From contig JADFVM010000111.1 in assembly GCA_015222555.1 (NCBI GenBank), forward strand, positions 1 to 28,605: 28,605 nt of DNA. Reading direction: 5' to 3'. Under the pieces are notes generated by a model, which saw only the letters and a program-made list of their open reading frames with translations, did no database searches and was not told the DNA's origin. Numbering within the stretch: position 1 is the stretch's first letter; every line of letters begins with the position of its first letter. The DNA is from Pseudomonadota bacterium. Its GTDB lineage: Bacteria; Desulfobacterota; JADFVX01. Below are positions 1 to 7,729 of this stretch, piece by piece. Both the position numbers and the translations under genes were made by a program.

Positions 1-159
1 GGCCTTTTCATACTCATCGTCGTGGATGTCGCTGCCCAGCCCGGCGCCTTTTTCTATAAAAACCTGATGGCCGGCAACGGACAGGGATTTTACCCCGGCG
101 GGAACAAGACCGACTCTATATTCTTTATCTTTAATTTCTTTCGGTACACCGATTATCAT
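1..159 (-). CDS. ald: Alanine dehydrogenase, N-terminal part (cut by window edge)
   Basis: Reading the minus strand from the ATG at 157-159 gives 53 residues that begin MIIGVPKEIKDKEYRVGL and continue through PAGVKSL and a GHQVFIEKGAG stretch. This is the conserved opening of alanine dehydrogenase and related transhydrogenase N-terminal domains, where the Arg of the YRVGL segment and the Lys of the PAGVKSL region belong to the substrate-binding region. The enzyme performs NAD-dependent interconversion of L-alanine and pyruvate plus ammonium in the cytoplasm. The reading frame stays open to the window edge, so the Rossmann NAD domain is not visible. It starts 24 bases after the stop of the DUF2400 gene on the same strand, so the two are probably co-transcribed. 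A GGGGAT stretch upstream of the ATG may serve as the ribosome site. Identification is firm for the family; pyridine nucleotide transhydrogenase alpha subunit is a less likely alternative. Confidence 0.85.
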   Translation of the reverse strand, partial: MIIGVPKEIKDKEYRVGLVPAGVKSLSVAGHQVFIEKGAGLGSDIHDDEYEKA

Positions 160-183
160 CTCTTATCCCCAAGTTTTTTATGA

Positions 184-1047
184 TTATAGCATACAGAATT
201 CGCTAATAAGGCAATCCCCGCATTTTTCTATATCTCTCTTTTGCGGACAGATATTGAGAATCCCCAAACGGCACAGGGAAAAGTCATAACGTAAGGGGTC
301 CCGGGGTGACATAAGTTTCAGATGCGCCGTCACCTCCTCTGCCATCAGCCAGCCCGGGCTCTTTTTTGTTGTCAATCCAAGATATCTTGCCAGCCTGACG
401 ATGTGCGTGTCAAGGGGGATAATAAGGCTGGCCGGTGGAATGAAATCCCAGAGGCCAAGGTCAAGGCCGTCTTTTTTTCTTACCATCCATCGCATGAAGA
501 GATTGAGGCGCTTGCAGGGGCTGCCTTTTATGGGTGATGGGAAAAAATATCGGACGCCCGCCTTTTCGGGAAGTGTTTCGCAGTTATAGAAGGGGGAGGT
601 ACTCAGAGAAAGGACATAATCCGAAAAGGCTGTGAGAGTCTCTTTCATTGTATTGTGGCCATTATCCGAAATTTTCCTGAAGAGATTTCCCAGTGAGCCC
701 TGCTCTTTTATTGTCTGCTGCAAGAACGAGATAAGGCAGGCAATATCCTCTCCTTTGTTAAAACGGTGCACAAACCGGTCAAAACATTTTTTATCATTTA
801 GTGGCTGGAAGGAGATAACATAATCGAAGGGATTGGGGCCCATAATGCCGAGAACGGTCTCAACGCTTTCAAAAATCTTTTCTACTCTCCCATAGGCGAG
901 AGAGGCTGTGATGAGACCGACCACTTCCTGATCTTCCGGCCTTTTAAACTGGTGGAGGTATTTAAGTGGATCGGAATAGAGGTAGGCGGCGTCATATTCT
1001 TCATAGAGCCGGTCAAGTTTTTCTCCAAGTTGCGCATATTTAATCAT
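184..1047 (-). CDS. TIGR02757 / DUF2400 family protein (HhH-GPD-like)
   Basis: A 287-residue cytoplasmic protein of the DUF2400 (TIGR02757) family, whose function is not established. Visible marks are the early ASLAYGRVEKI segment, a mid-protein RYFFPSP and GSPCKRLNLFMRWM region, and a PLDTHIVRLARYLGL segment. The last resembles the catalytic-Asp helix of helix-hairpin-helix DNA glycosylases. A C-terminal cysteine cluster (C-x8-C-x2-C-x5-C) is reminiscent of the iron-sulfur loop of endonuclease III, although the first spacing is 8 rather than 6. The length is typical for the family. The start at 1047 has no clear Shine-Dalgarno sequence on the minus strand. The gene is divergent from the DHH phosphoesterase at 1152 and sits upstream of alanine dehydrogenase. 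A nucleic-acid-related role is an inference from the glycosylase-like features only. Confidence 0.85.
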   Translation of the reverse strand: MIKYAQLGEKLDRLYEEYDAAYLYSDPLKYLHQFKRPEDQEVVGLITASLAYGRVEKIFESVETVLGIMGPNPFDYVISFQPLNDKKCFDRFVHRFNKGEDIACLISFLQQTIKEQGSLGNLFRKISDNGHNTMKETLTAFSDYVLSLSTSPFYNCETLPEKAGVRYFFPSPIKGSPCKRLNLFMRWMVRKKDGLDLGLWDFIPPASLIIPLDTHIVRLARYLGLTTKKSPGWLMAEEVTAHLKLMSPRDPLRYDFSLCRLGILNICPQKRDIEKCGDCLISEFCML

Positions 1048-1111
1048 AATTTGTTAAGGTCTGGCATTTAATGATATGAATAGATATAATAAAAACTACT
1101 TAAAGGATCAC

Positions 1112-1140
1112 TTTAAAACAGATGAAGGTTTCATTATAAT
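1112..1140 (+). promoter_or_regulatory. Sigma-70-type promoter for the DHH/MBL pair
   Basis: A perfect TATAAT lies at 1135-1140, preceded at 17-base spacing by TTTAAA at 1112-1117 (four of six matches to the -35 consensus). Transcription would start near 1147, only about 5 bases before the ATG at 1152. No Shine-Dalgarno sequence is visible there, so the transcript may be nearly leaderless. A second in-frame ATG lies at 1158. This is a motif call only. Confidence 0.5.
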
Positions 1141-1151
1141 CTGCAACTGAT

Positions 1152-2171
1152 ATGAAAATGAAGAAGAAAAGGGTAGAAGAACTTCTCGCTATTGCCAGAG
1201 AGAAAAAAAGGGCGCTCATTATGCCCCACAATTATGCCGACCCTGATGCAATGGCGGCGGCACTGGCAATTAAAACCCTCTTTAAAAAGAAGTTAAAGCT
1301 TCCCTCCATTATCTCCTTTGGCGGGGGGGTGGGCAGGAATGAAAACAGGGTGATGTGCGAGTGCCTTAATATTGAAATTACGCCTTTCAAGGATATCGAT
1401 ATGGAGGACTACGATCTCTATGTCCTTGTTGACTGCCAGCCCAGTACGGGGAATAATTCCTTTCCCGAAGACCTGACCGCCCATATCATCATTGATCATC
1501 ATCCGCCAGAAGGGGTTCTTGAAGGCGTGTCTTTTGTTGAATTAAGAGAAGATGTTGGTTCTTCATCCACCATTGTTACCGAGTATTTGATCGATGCAGG
1601 GGTGAGGATGGACAAAAATCTCGCTTCGGCCCTGCTTTACGGTATAAAGACAGACTGCCTGAATTTTACACGAAAAACGAGAGAGGATGACTTAAAGGCC
1701 TATCTCTATCTCTTCCGATTTGCCGACCTTGAAAAGATAAGCCTCATAGAAGGCGCAGGGCTGCCCAAGGAATATTTCAAGTCGCTCAACGGGGCCGTTG
1801 AAGATGCCGGAACCTATGACGATGTTCTCGTTTCTGACCTCGGTGATTTAAGTAATCCAGGTGCCATCGGCGAATTTGCCGATATGTTTTTAAGGCTGGA
1901 AGGGGTTAATACTATCCTTTGTTTTGGTGTCCATGATGAGACGCTGCTTATTTCTGTCCGCTCTCTCAAGCCGGGAGTTCATGCAGGAAAGGTCATACGC
2001 TATGCCGTGGGTAAGAGAGGGACCGCCGGGGGGCATGAAACGATGGCCGGAGGGCAGATTCGTCTCCTCACTGAAACAAAAAAAGAAGAAGATGAGCACA
2101 AAAAGGCGGTTATTGGCAGAGTCTTCAACCGCCTTGGCATAGAGGGTAAGAGAAAGAGGAAGATTGTATGA
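1152..2171 (+). CDS. DHH-family phosphoesterase (NrnA / oligoribonuclease-like)
   Basis: A 339-residue cytoplasmic phosphoesterase of the DHH/DHHA1 family. The N-terminal DHH domain shows the metal-binding motif HNYADPDAMAAAL near residue 26, a VLVDCQPS motif near residue 95, and the name-giving IDHHP near residue 116. The C-terminal DHHA1 domain shows GTAGGHETMAGGQ near residue 290, which binds the substrate phosphate end. Relatives include NrnA (nano-RNase and pAp phosphatase) and GdpP-type cyclic-di-AMP phosphodiesterases. There are no GGDEF or PAS modules and no membrane segments, so a soluble NrnA-like enzyme is most likely. The precise substrate cannot be told from sequence. The gene overlaps the next one by four bases (ATGA), which implies translational coupling. 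The start at 1152 has no visible ribosome site; the ATG at 1158 is an alternative. Confidence 0.85.
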   Translation: MKMKKKRVEELLAIAREKKRALIMPHNYADPDAMAAALAIKTLFKKKLKLPSIISFGGGVGRNENRVMCECLNIEITPFKDIDMEDYDLYVLVDCQPSTGNNSFPEDLTAHIIIDHHPPEGVLEGVSFVELREDVGSSSTIVTEYLIDAGVRMDKNLASALLYGIKTDCLNFTRKTREDDLKAYLYLFRFADLEKISLIEGAGLPKEYFKSLNGAVEDAGTYDDVLVSDLGDLSNPGAIGEFADMFLRLEGVNTILCFGVHDETLLISVRSLKPGVHAGKVIRYAVGKRGTAGGHETMAGGQIRLLTETKKEEDEHKKAVIGRVFNRLGIEGKRKRKIV

Positions 2172-2803
2172 TCCTGGTGAGGCAGATTCAGGTCGGGTCC
2201 ATGGCCAACTTTTCCTATCTTCTCACCAATCCAACTGAAAAGATCGGTACCGTCATTGATCCGGGTTGGGCCGGTGAGGAGGTGGACCGGACCATTAAGG
2301 TCGCGGAAAAAGTCGGTATATCAATTAAGCATATCATCAATACGCACACACATTATGATCATATAGGCGGCATCAATGAGATGATGAAAAAGACGGGCGC
2401 TGATTTTTATGTTCATGGTGAGGAAGCGACACAATCTGGAATTAAAGATAGAAAGTTATTGAATGATGGGGATCGGCTGGATCTGGATGGCTTAACGGTG
2501 CAGGTTATTCATACCCCCGGCCATTCGCCGGGCGGCATCTGTTTTTATGTGGAGGGCAAGCTTTTTACGGGGGACACTCTTTTCGTGGGTGGCTGCGGAC
2601 GGGCCGATCTGCCGCGAAGTGATCCACATCAACTTTATTCAAGTCTTTACAATAAAATCCTTTCACTTCCCGATGAGACGGTCATCTATCCCGGCCATAA
2701 TTATGGCGAAAGGCCTACCTCTACCGTAGGGATAGAAAGAAAGAGCAATCCCTATCTAACCTGTGATTCCATCAATGAGTTTTTAAGACGTCGGATGGGT
2801 TAG
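2168..2803 (+). CDS. Metallo-beta-lactamase-fold hydrolase (glyoxalase II-like)
   Basis: A 211-residue soluble enzyme of the metallo-beta-lactamase superfamily. The metal-ligand motifs appear in order: THTHYDHIGG near residue 60, HTPGHSPGG near residue 117, GDTLFVGGCGRADLPRSDP near residue 138, and YPGHNYG near residue 176. This pattern matches short hydroxyacylglutathione-hydrolase-like proteins of the GloB/GloC (YcbL) type. Such enzymes hydrolyse thioesters such as S-D-lactoylglutathione. The protein is shorter than classical glyoxalase II because it lacks the C-terminal helical substrate domain. It overlaps the DHH gene by four bases and has a good AGAGGA ribosome site inside that gene. 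The true substrate is uncertain; persulfide dioxygenase-like activity is an alternative but less supported. Confidence 0.85.
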   Translation: MILVRQIQVGSMANFSYLLTNPTEKIGTVIDPGWAGEEVDRTIKVAEKVGISIKHIINTHTHYDHIGGINEMMKKTGADFYVHGEEATQSGIKDRKLLNDGDRLDLDGLTVQVIHTPGHSPGGICFYVEGKLFTGDTLFVGGCGRADLPRSDPHQLYSSLYNKILSLPDETVIYPGHNYGERPTSTVGIERKSNPYLTCDSINEFLRRRMG

Positions 2804-2822
2804 TGGCGCGTAAGCCATCAAC

Positions 2823-3335
2823 TTATATGCCTATGCACACCTGCTGTGAATGAATCTGTACACTGAAATTCCCTTGATCATCAAAGTCGCATGGACTGCC
2901 TGCATAGGGGCTCTTCAAAGATTCATTGGGCCTGTCCAACCATCTGTACCCCAGCTTAAGCGAGAGATAGCGCCAGCTGAATAACGCACTTGCATCATAA
3001 TCTTCAATATTGGAAGCCCAGGCAGGCCGCAATTCAAATCCTATATATTCACTTGCATGGATGAGAATTGGCATTGTGAAGGAACGTCTGGAATTATGGC
3101 TGTTGCCATTCATTGTCAGCTTGCCTAGGCCTAAATCCACTTCTACCTGTGAACCTAACGACATATGATAAAGACCATAGACGCGCTTTACATCAAGTTC
3201 GTCTGAAGGATTTTCTTCTTCATAACGGGTTTTGTTATAGTGTATAGCCAAAGGCCCATAACCCACTTCCAGCCGGGAGTCATGAGCATTTACATCGCTT
3301 TCCCTTTTTTCGAAGAAGAAAGCTTTCTTCCTCAT
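2823..3335 (-). CDS. Outer-membrane beta-barrel protein fragment, probably decayed
   Basis: A 170-residue open frame whose middle alternates polar and hydrophobic residues in the manner of transmembrane beta strands. Examples are GSQVEVDLGLGKLTMNG, FELRPAWASN, ALFSWRYLSLKLGYRWL and NESLKSPYAG. I do not recognise a named family. The protein lacks a signal peptide at its N-terminus, although AAGGAAGG lies just upstream of the ATG at 3335. Just after SPYAG, a one-base shift would read QSMRL followed by a stop, the kind of short C-terminal strand expected at the end of a barrel. The actual frame instead runs on about 20 unrelated residues. I therefore infer a gene remnant with a lost N-terminus and a late frameshift. 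It stands alone, pointing toward the MBL gene. An intact small protein cannot be excluded. Confidence 0.5.
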   Translation of the reverse strand: MRKKAFFFEKRESDVNAHDSRLEVGYGPLAIHYNKTRYEEENPSDELDVKRVYGLYHMSLGSQVEVDLGLGKLTMNGNSHNSRRSFTMPILIHASEYIGFELRPAWASNIEDYDASALFSWRYLSLKLGYRWLDRPNESLKSPYAGSPCDFDDQGNFSVQIHSQQVCIGI

Positions 3336-3737
3336 CCCATACCTTCCTTATTCGGGAAAATGTTTTCCTGAAATCAGATGTTGCAAGCATATCCCGGACA
3401 GTATAATTCCTAATTGATAAGAGATGGCTAAGATGGTATTGTGTTACTCTGAATTGTCTCATACATTTCAATCGATCTATGAGAATTTTTCGCTTATGTT
3501 TGCTTTACTTAAAGAAGTGCTTGAATGGTTTTGATTTAACATCTCATACTTAATCGATTTACAGCTATGCTTCAAATTCAGGAGCTTTTCAGGCTAAAGG
3601 GCGCTGCTTTAGGACGTTAGAGATTGACATTTATTTGTTTTCCAGCTTCCTGTTGATGGTTTGTACTTATAAATTTATTTGACGAAGATCTTGAGTTTCT
3701 TGATATAAATATAAAAAACTAACTATAAATAAAAAAT
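3336..3737. other. AT-rich intergenic region upstream of the pilus/secretion locus
   Basis: About 400 bases without a convincing gene. The right end becomes very A/T rich and contains the promoter candidate described separately. The left end carries the ribosome site of the minus-strand barrel fragment. A 63-codon minus-strand frame at 3280-3471 shows no recognisable protein pattern. No tRNA, clear terminator or repeat was seen. Confidence 0.5.
3679..3709 (+). promoter_or_regulatory. Candidate promoter of the pilus/secretion operon
   Basis: TTGACG at 3679-3684 (five of six matches to the -35 consensus) is followed after 17 bases by GATATA (3702-3707) or after 19 bases by TATAAA (3704-3709). 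The start of transcription would be near 3715, giving a leader of about 20 A-rich bases before the ATG at 3738. That leader holds no Shine-Dalgarno sequence, so the first gene may rely on an unstructured A-rich leader. No sigma-54 (-24/-12) element was seen here. Confidence 0.4.
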
Positions 3738-4949
3738 ATGCCGATCTTTAAGTGCAAATTGGGAGATGACCAAGGAAGGATTATCGAGAAGGAGGTAGAG
3801 GCTGCTAATGCTTCTGATATCAAGGCAAGGTTGGAGATGGAAGGAGTATTAGTTTATGACATCTCGAAAAAGAACCTTTCTGTCCCATCACTTGAAAACC
3901 TTATTAAGCCTAAAAAAGTGCGGATCAGCGACTTTCTGGTTTTCAATCAGGAATTGGCAGCTCTTCTAAAGGCAGGTGTCCCTTTACTGGCATCTCTTGA
4001 AGTGCTTGCCGAGGAGGAGGTAAATTCTTATTTTCGGGGAATTTTGAATAATGTGTCAAAGGATGTGAAGGAAGGTGCCTCATTTTCCGATGCCATGGAA
4101 GACGCCTCGAAAGTATTTTCGAAACTCTATATTTCATCGATCCGGGCGGGTGAAAAGAGCGGGGACATAACCTCAAACATCTTGAGGTATATCAATTATA
4201 TCAAAGGTGCTGAGGCACTTAAAAAGAAAGTGATTAATGCCTCCATTTATCCCCTCATTCTGCTGACTGTGGCAGTCGGTGTTGTCTTTTTTCTTCTTTT
4301 GTATGTTGTCCCCTCTTTCAGCCAGGTATTTCTGGATGCCGGAACTGCCCTGCCGTTGCCAACGCAGATACTGATAAACATAACAGACATCTTGATGGGA
4401 AATATTATTATCCTCCTCGGCTTCATTTTGATAGCGATTATTTTATTTGTCCTTGGGAGGAAAACAACAAAATTTGTGCGTTTGCTTGACCGCTTCAAAC
4501 TCTCAGCACCCTGGGTGGGCAAAATGATTAAAAAATATTCCGTTGCAAAGTTCAGCCGAACCCTGTCTGCAGTCCTAAGAAGTGGGGAGCCACTTGTGCC
4601 GGCATTATCCTTGTCAGCCGCGACGCTTGACAATTCCTTTCTGGAGGAGAAGGTTGTTCTGGCAGCAACAAGAGTCAAAGAGGGCGAACCGCTGGCAAAG
4701 GCGATAGAAGAAACAGGTCTTATGCCGTCAACGGCCCTTAAAATGGTGATGGTGGGAGAGTCCAGCGGCGCGCTGGACGACATGTTTGAAAATGTGGCCG
4801 AACTTTTTGAGGATGATGTAGACAGAAGCATTAATGTCATTACCACAACCATTGAACCTTTAATGATGCTTGCTATGGGCATTGTTATTGCGTTTATTGT
4901 AGTCGCTATGTATCTGCCAATATTCAAGATTGCAGGATCGGTCCACTAG
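3738..4949 (+). CDS. gspF: GspF/PilC-type inner-membrane platform protein
   Basis: A 403-residue polytopic inner-membrane protein that forms the assembly platform of type II secretion and type IV pilus machines and couples the cytoplasmic ATPase to the growing pseudopilus. The start MPIFKCKLGDDQG is the standard opening of the family. Two T2SSF domains are visible, at about residues 65-190 and 265-395. Family marks include LAALLKAGVPLLASLEVL and the repeated counterpart FSRTLSAVLRSGEPLVPAL. Membrane segments lie near residues 167-190, 213-240 and 372-395, and the C-terminal MYLPIFKIAG ending is typical. It is the first gene of a long plus-strand cluster, 157 bases ahead of the first ATPase. 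No ribosome site is visible before the ATG, but the conserved N-terminus supports this start. Confidence 0.93.
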   Translation: MPIFKCKLGDDQGRIIEKEVEAANASDIKARLEMEGVLVYDISKKNLSVPSLENLIKPKKVRISDFLVFNQELAALLKAGVPLLASLEVLAEEEVNSYFRGILNNVSKDVKEGASFSDAMEDASKVFSKLYISSIRAGEKSGDITSNILRYINYIKGAEALKKKVINASIYPLILLTVAVGVVFFLLLYVVPSFSQVFLDAGTALPLPTQILINITDILMGNIIILLGFILIAIILFVLGRKTTKFVRLLDRFKLSAPWVGKMIKKYSVAKFSRTLSAVLRSGEPLVPALSLSAATLDNSFLEEKVVLAATRVKEGEPLAKAIEETGLMPSTALKMVMVGESSGALDDMFENVAELFEDDVDRSINVITTTIEPLMMLAMGIVIAFIVVAMYLPIFKIAGSVH

Positions 4950-5105
4950 ATATTTTTTGCTGAAGTCGGCAATGTATTGATTTGAAGGATATTTTTGCTG
5001 TGTTTCGTCTGAAAATGGCGGGCTTGAAAAGGGTAGATAAATAATTTTTTCGCAACATGTTATTTTTCATACTTTTTGTTTTTGGTGAAGGTAGAAGTGA
5101 GTAAA

Positions 5106-6818
5106 ATGAACAACCGGAAGAAGATCGGCGAAATCCTCGTTGAAATGGGCGCCTTGGCAGAGGACAAGCTATTAGAGATTGTTGAATTAGCCAAAGATGG
5201 CGAAAACCGCTTTGGAGAAGTCTGCCTGGCAGAGGGTTACATCCGTGAGGAACAGCTTGCCATGGCCCTGGCAAAGCAAAGCGGACTTGATTATGTTGAC
5301 CTCGGTGATTTTGAGCCGGAAGAAGAGCTCACGGAAGAGATCCCCCTGGAATTAATGCTGAGGCATGGCGTGATTCCCTATGAGATAAAAGATGACCGCC
5401 TTGCTCTAGTCGTTTCTGATCCCACAGACATTTTATTGATTGATGAGCTGGAACTGATTTTGAGCCGCAATCTATTGCTGGTTGTGGCCACAAAAAAAGG
5501 GATAGAACGGGCCCTTAAAATTTTTGAAAGTTCAGGCAGGCTTGTAAGGGATGTCTCTGCCGGAATGGAACTTCAGCTTGTAAAAGAAACGGATGACGGT
5601 GAGGAGGTCCTTTCAAGGGAAAAGATATCCGATGAAATGAGTCCCATCGTCAAGCTTGTTGATTCAACCATCCTTGATGCTCTGGGGCGAAGAGCGAGTG
5701 ACATTCATATAGAAAGTACACGTCAAGGTCTGGAAATCAAATACAGGATTGATGGTGTTCTTTATCAGGCGGCAACACCACTTCATATGAAGTTCCAGAG
5801 TGCTGTCATTTCAAGGCTTAAAGTGATGTCCGAGCTGGATATCTCTGAAAAGAGAGTTCCTCAGGATGGACGATTCAAGCTTAAGATTAAGGGGCGGTCC
5901 ATTGATTTTAGAATATCTATTATCCCGAGTATCTTCGGGGAAGATGCTGTTATCAGAATTCTGGATAAGGAATCTATTAGCTCGGAGATGGAAAATCTCA
6001 GTCTCGACTCAATCGGTTTTCATGCCGATGAATTAGTCAGGTTGAGGAAAATGATCAGAGAGCCCTACGGTATGGTTCTGGTCACCGGCCCGACAGGAAG
6101 CGGTAAGACGACGACGCTGTATGCCGCACTCACGGAGATTAACAGTGATGAGGAAAAGATAATAACCATAGAAGACCCCGTTGAATATAACCTGGCCGGC
6201 ATTGTGCAGATCCCCGTCAATGAAAAGAAGGGTTTAACCTTTGCCAAGGGATTGCGTTCTATTCTGCGTCATGATCCTGACAAAATAATGGTGGGAGAGA
6301 TCCGCGACGAAGAAACGGCGCAAATTGCAATTCAGTCTGCCCTGACAGGGCATCTTGTCTTTACAACGGTTCATGCAAATAATGCTTTTGATGTTATTGG
6401 GCGTTTTCTCCATATGAACCTCGAACCTTATAATTTTGTTTCCTCGCTTAACTGTATTCTGGCGCAGCGTCTTGTGCGGAAAATCTGTGAAAAATGCAAG
6501 AGGGAAGTGAAATACTCGAAAGAGGTTCTTGAAGAGGCTCATATTGACGTTGATAAGTATAAAGATCATTCATTTTATGAAGGGAAGGGTTGTGTTGAGT
6601 GTAATCATACCGGTTTTAGAGGGCGGTCTGCAATTATTGAACTGATTGACCTTACCGATGACCTCAGGGAGATGATTCTGGCAAAACATTCGACGGCAAA
6701 GCTGAAAAAAGCTGCGGCAGAATCAGGAACAGTTTTTCTGAGAGATGCGGCGATTCAAAAGCTTTTAAGTGGTGAAACAACGCTTAAAGAGATAAACCGG
6801 GTGACCTTTGTTGATTAA
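5106..6818 (+). CDS. gspE: GspE/PilB-type secretion/pilus ATPase (first copy), MshEN N-terminus
   Basis: A 570-residue hexameric cytoplasmic ATPase that powers pilin or pseudopilin assembly. The N-terminus (KIGEILVEMG, then RFGEVCLAEG about 35 residues later, then the AKQSGLDYVDL region) matches the tandem MshEN motif, which in MshE binds cyclic di-GMP. The catalytic half shows RASDIHIE, Walker A GPTGSGKT near residues 328-335, the Asp-box EDPVEY, Walker B-type DPDKIMVGEIRDEETA, the His-box HLVFTTVHANNA, and a zinc knuckle (CEKC ... CVEC) near residues 461-505. I chose the ATG at 5106 over the upstream TTG at 5076. A GTGAG ribosome site sits directly before it, and the second ATPase begins at the equivalent point (MQKLGEI). 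It follows gspF and precedes the PilM-like gene. Confidence 0.93.
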   Translation: MNNRKKIGEILVEMGALAEDKLLEIVELAKDGENRFGEVCLAEGYIREEQLAMALAKQSGLDYVDLGDFEPEEELTEEIPLELMLRHGVIPYEIKDDRLALVVSDPTDILLIDELELILSRNLLLVVATKKGIERALKIFESSGRLVRDVSAGMELQLVKETDDGEEVLSREKISDEMSPIVKLVDSTILDALGRRASDIHIESTRQGLEIKYRIDGVLYQAATPLHMKFQSAVISRLKVMSELDISEKRVPQDGRFKLKIKGRSIDFRISIIPSIFGEDAVIRILDKESISSEMENLSLDSIGFHADELVRLRKMIREPYGMVLVTGPTGSGKTTTLYAALTEINSDEEKIITIEDPVEYNLAGIVQIPVNEKKGLTFAKGLRSILRHDPDKIMVGEIRDEETAQIAIQSALTGHLVFTTVHANNAFDVIGRFLHMNLEPYNFVSSLNCILAQRLVRKICEKCKREVKYSKEVLEEAHIDVDKYKDHSFYEGKGCVECNHTGFRGRSAIIELIDLTDDLREMILAKHSTAKLKKAAAESGTVFLRDAAIQKLLSGETTLKEINRVTFVD

Positions 6819-6839
6819 TAAAGAGGACTGTGCTTTAAA

Positions 6840-7721
6840 ATGGGATTAAAAAGAGGTCTTAATATATCACCTTCTGGTGTGACGTGGGCAGAGATTAAAG
6901 CTGATGATCTGTCCGGGCAGATAACCCAAACGGAATCTGTTCCAATAGCTAAGGGACTTGTATTGCCTTCCTTTGTGAATGAAAATATCCCGGACAAGGA
7001 CGCACTTAAATCCGAGATACTTAAGGCCATTCCTGCCGGGAAAAGGAAGGGTGATATTGCCCTTTCAATTCCTGATGAACTGGTCAGAATTTCACTAGTC
7101 GATTTTGATGAAATCCCCGAAAAAAGAGAAGAGGTGGAAAAACTGATTCTCTGGCGCTTAAAAAAGACAATTCCCATCCCACTGGAAATGGTGAAACTGG
7201 ATTACATCCAGCTCGAAAATGGGGAAGGGATGGTCAAGTTACTCGTGGCTGTGGCTTCATCTGCAGTGATTAGAGAGTATGAAAATGTTGTCAGAGAGAT
7301 TGGTCTACGACCCAGACTCGTTGATATTGCTTCAATCAACACCTTGATGATGTACCAAAAGCAACTGCCAAGGGACGCCTATTTTATCTACCTTAATAAC
7401 AGTGCCGTCGGGGTGGCTGTGTTGTTAAATGGAGAACTGACCTTTTTTAGAAGCAAAATAATTAATGGAGATTTAAGTTTGGCAGAAAAAGAGGTCCTCT
7501 CAACATTGATGTACTACAGAACAAAGGCGTCACATATCTCTATTGATAACCTTTATATATGTATGACAATAAAAGAAGCGGATACTATGATTGAAAAATT
7601 AAAAAATGCATTTGACGGTCAGGTTGTTCAGTTAACTCAGCCTGAATTTTTGCAGCTTGATGCCGCTTCAGGCATGCCGGCAGAAACCTTGCCGGCAACA
7701 GGTGCCGCACTGCGTGTGTAG
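6840..7721 (+). CDS. pilM: PilM/GspL-cytoplasmic-like (MshI-like) assembly protein
   Basis: A 293-residue soluble protein resembling the actin-like PilM / GspL cytoplasmic domain / MshI group. Visible hallmarks are the opening GLNISPSGVTWAEIKAD, ALSIPDELVRISLVDFDEIP, and the KLILWRLKKTIPIPLEMVKLDY segment typical of PilM-like proteins. A later DIASINTLMMYQ region follows. There is no membrane segment, which fits a cytoplasmic partner that recruits the bitopic PilN-like protein encoded next. It is shorter than typical PilM (about 350), so an MshI-like protein is a good alternative label. It begins 21 bases after the ATPase stop; an AGAGGA stretch precedes it at a rather long distance. The family assignment rests on pattern similarity and on its fixed position in an M-N-O-P-secretin order. 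Confidence 0.75.
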   Translation: MGLKRGLNISPSGVTWAEIKADDLSGQITQTESVPIAKGLVLPSFVNENIPDKDALKSEILKAIPAGKRKGDIALSIPDELVRISLVDFDEIPEKREEVEKLILWRLKKTIPIPLEMVKLDYIQLENGEGMVKLLVAVASSAVIREYENVVREIGLRPRLVDIASINTLMMYQKQLPRDAYFIYLNNSAVGVAVLLNGELTFFRSKIINGDLSLAEKEVLSTLMYYRTKASHISIDNLYICMTIKEADTMIEKLKNAFDGQVVQLTQPEFLQLDAASGMPAETLPATGAALRV

Positions 7722-7729
7722 AGAATGAC

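Noticed and set aside
3280..3471. Minus-strand frame as the missing N-terminus of the barrel fragment
   Set aside because: It is basic and lacks a hydrophobic signal-peptide core, so it does not look like a frameshifted export signal.
4247..4927. Long minus-strand frame opposite gspF
   Set aside because: It lies entirely antisense to a well-supported GspF gene and shows Ser/Thr/Ile-rich mirror composition with no domain pattern.
5076..5105. TTG at 5076 as the start of the first ATPase
   Set aside because: The ATG at 5106 has a closer ribosome site and aligns with the start of the second ATPase.
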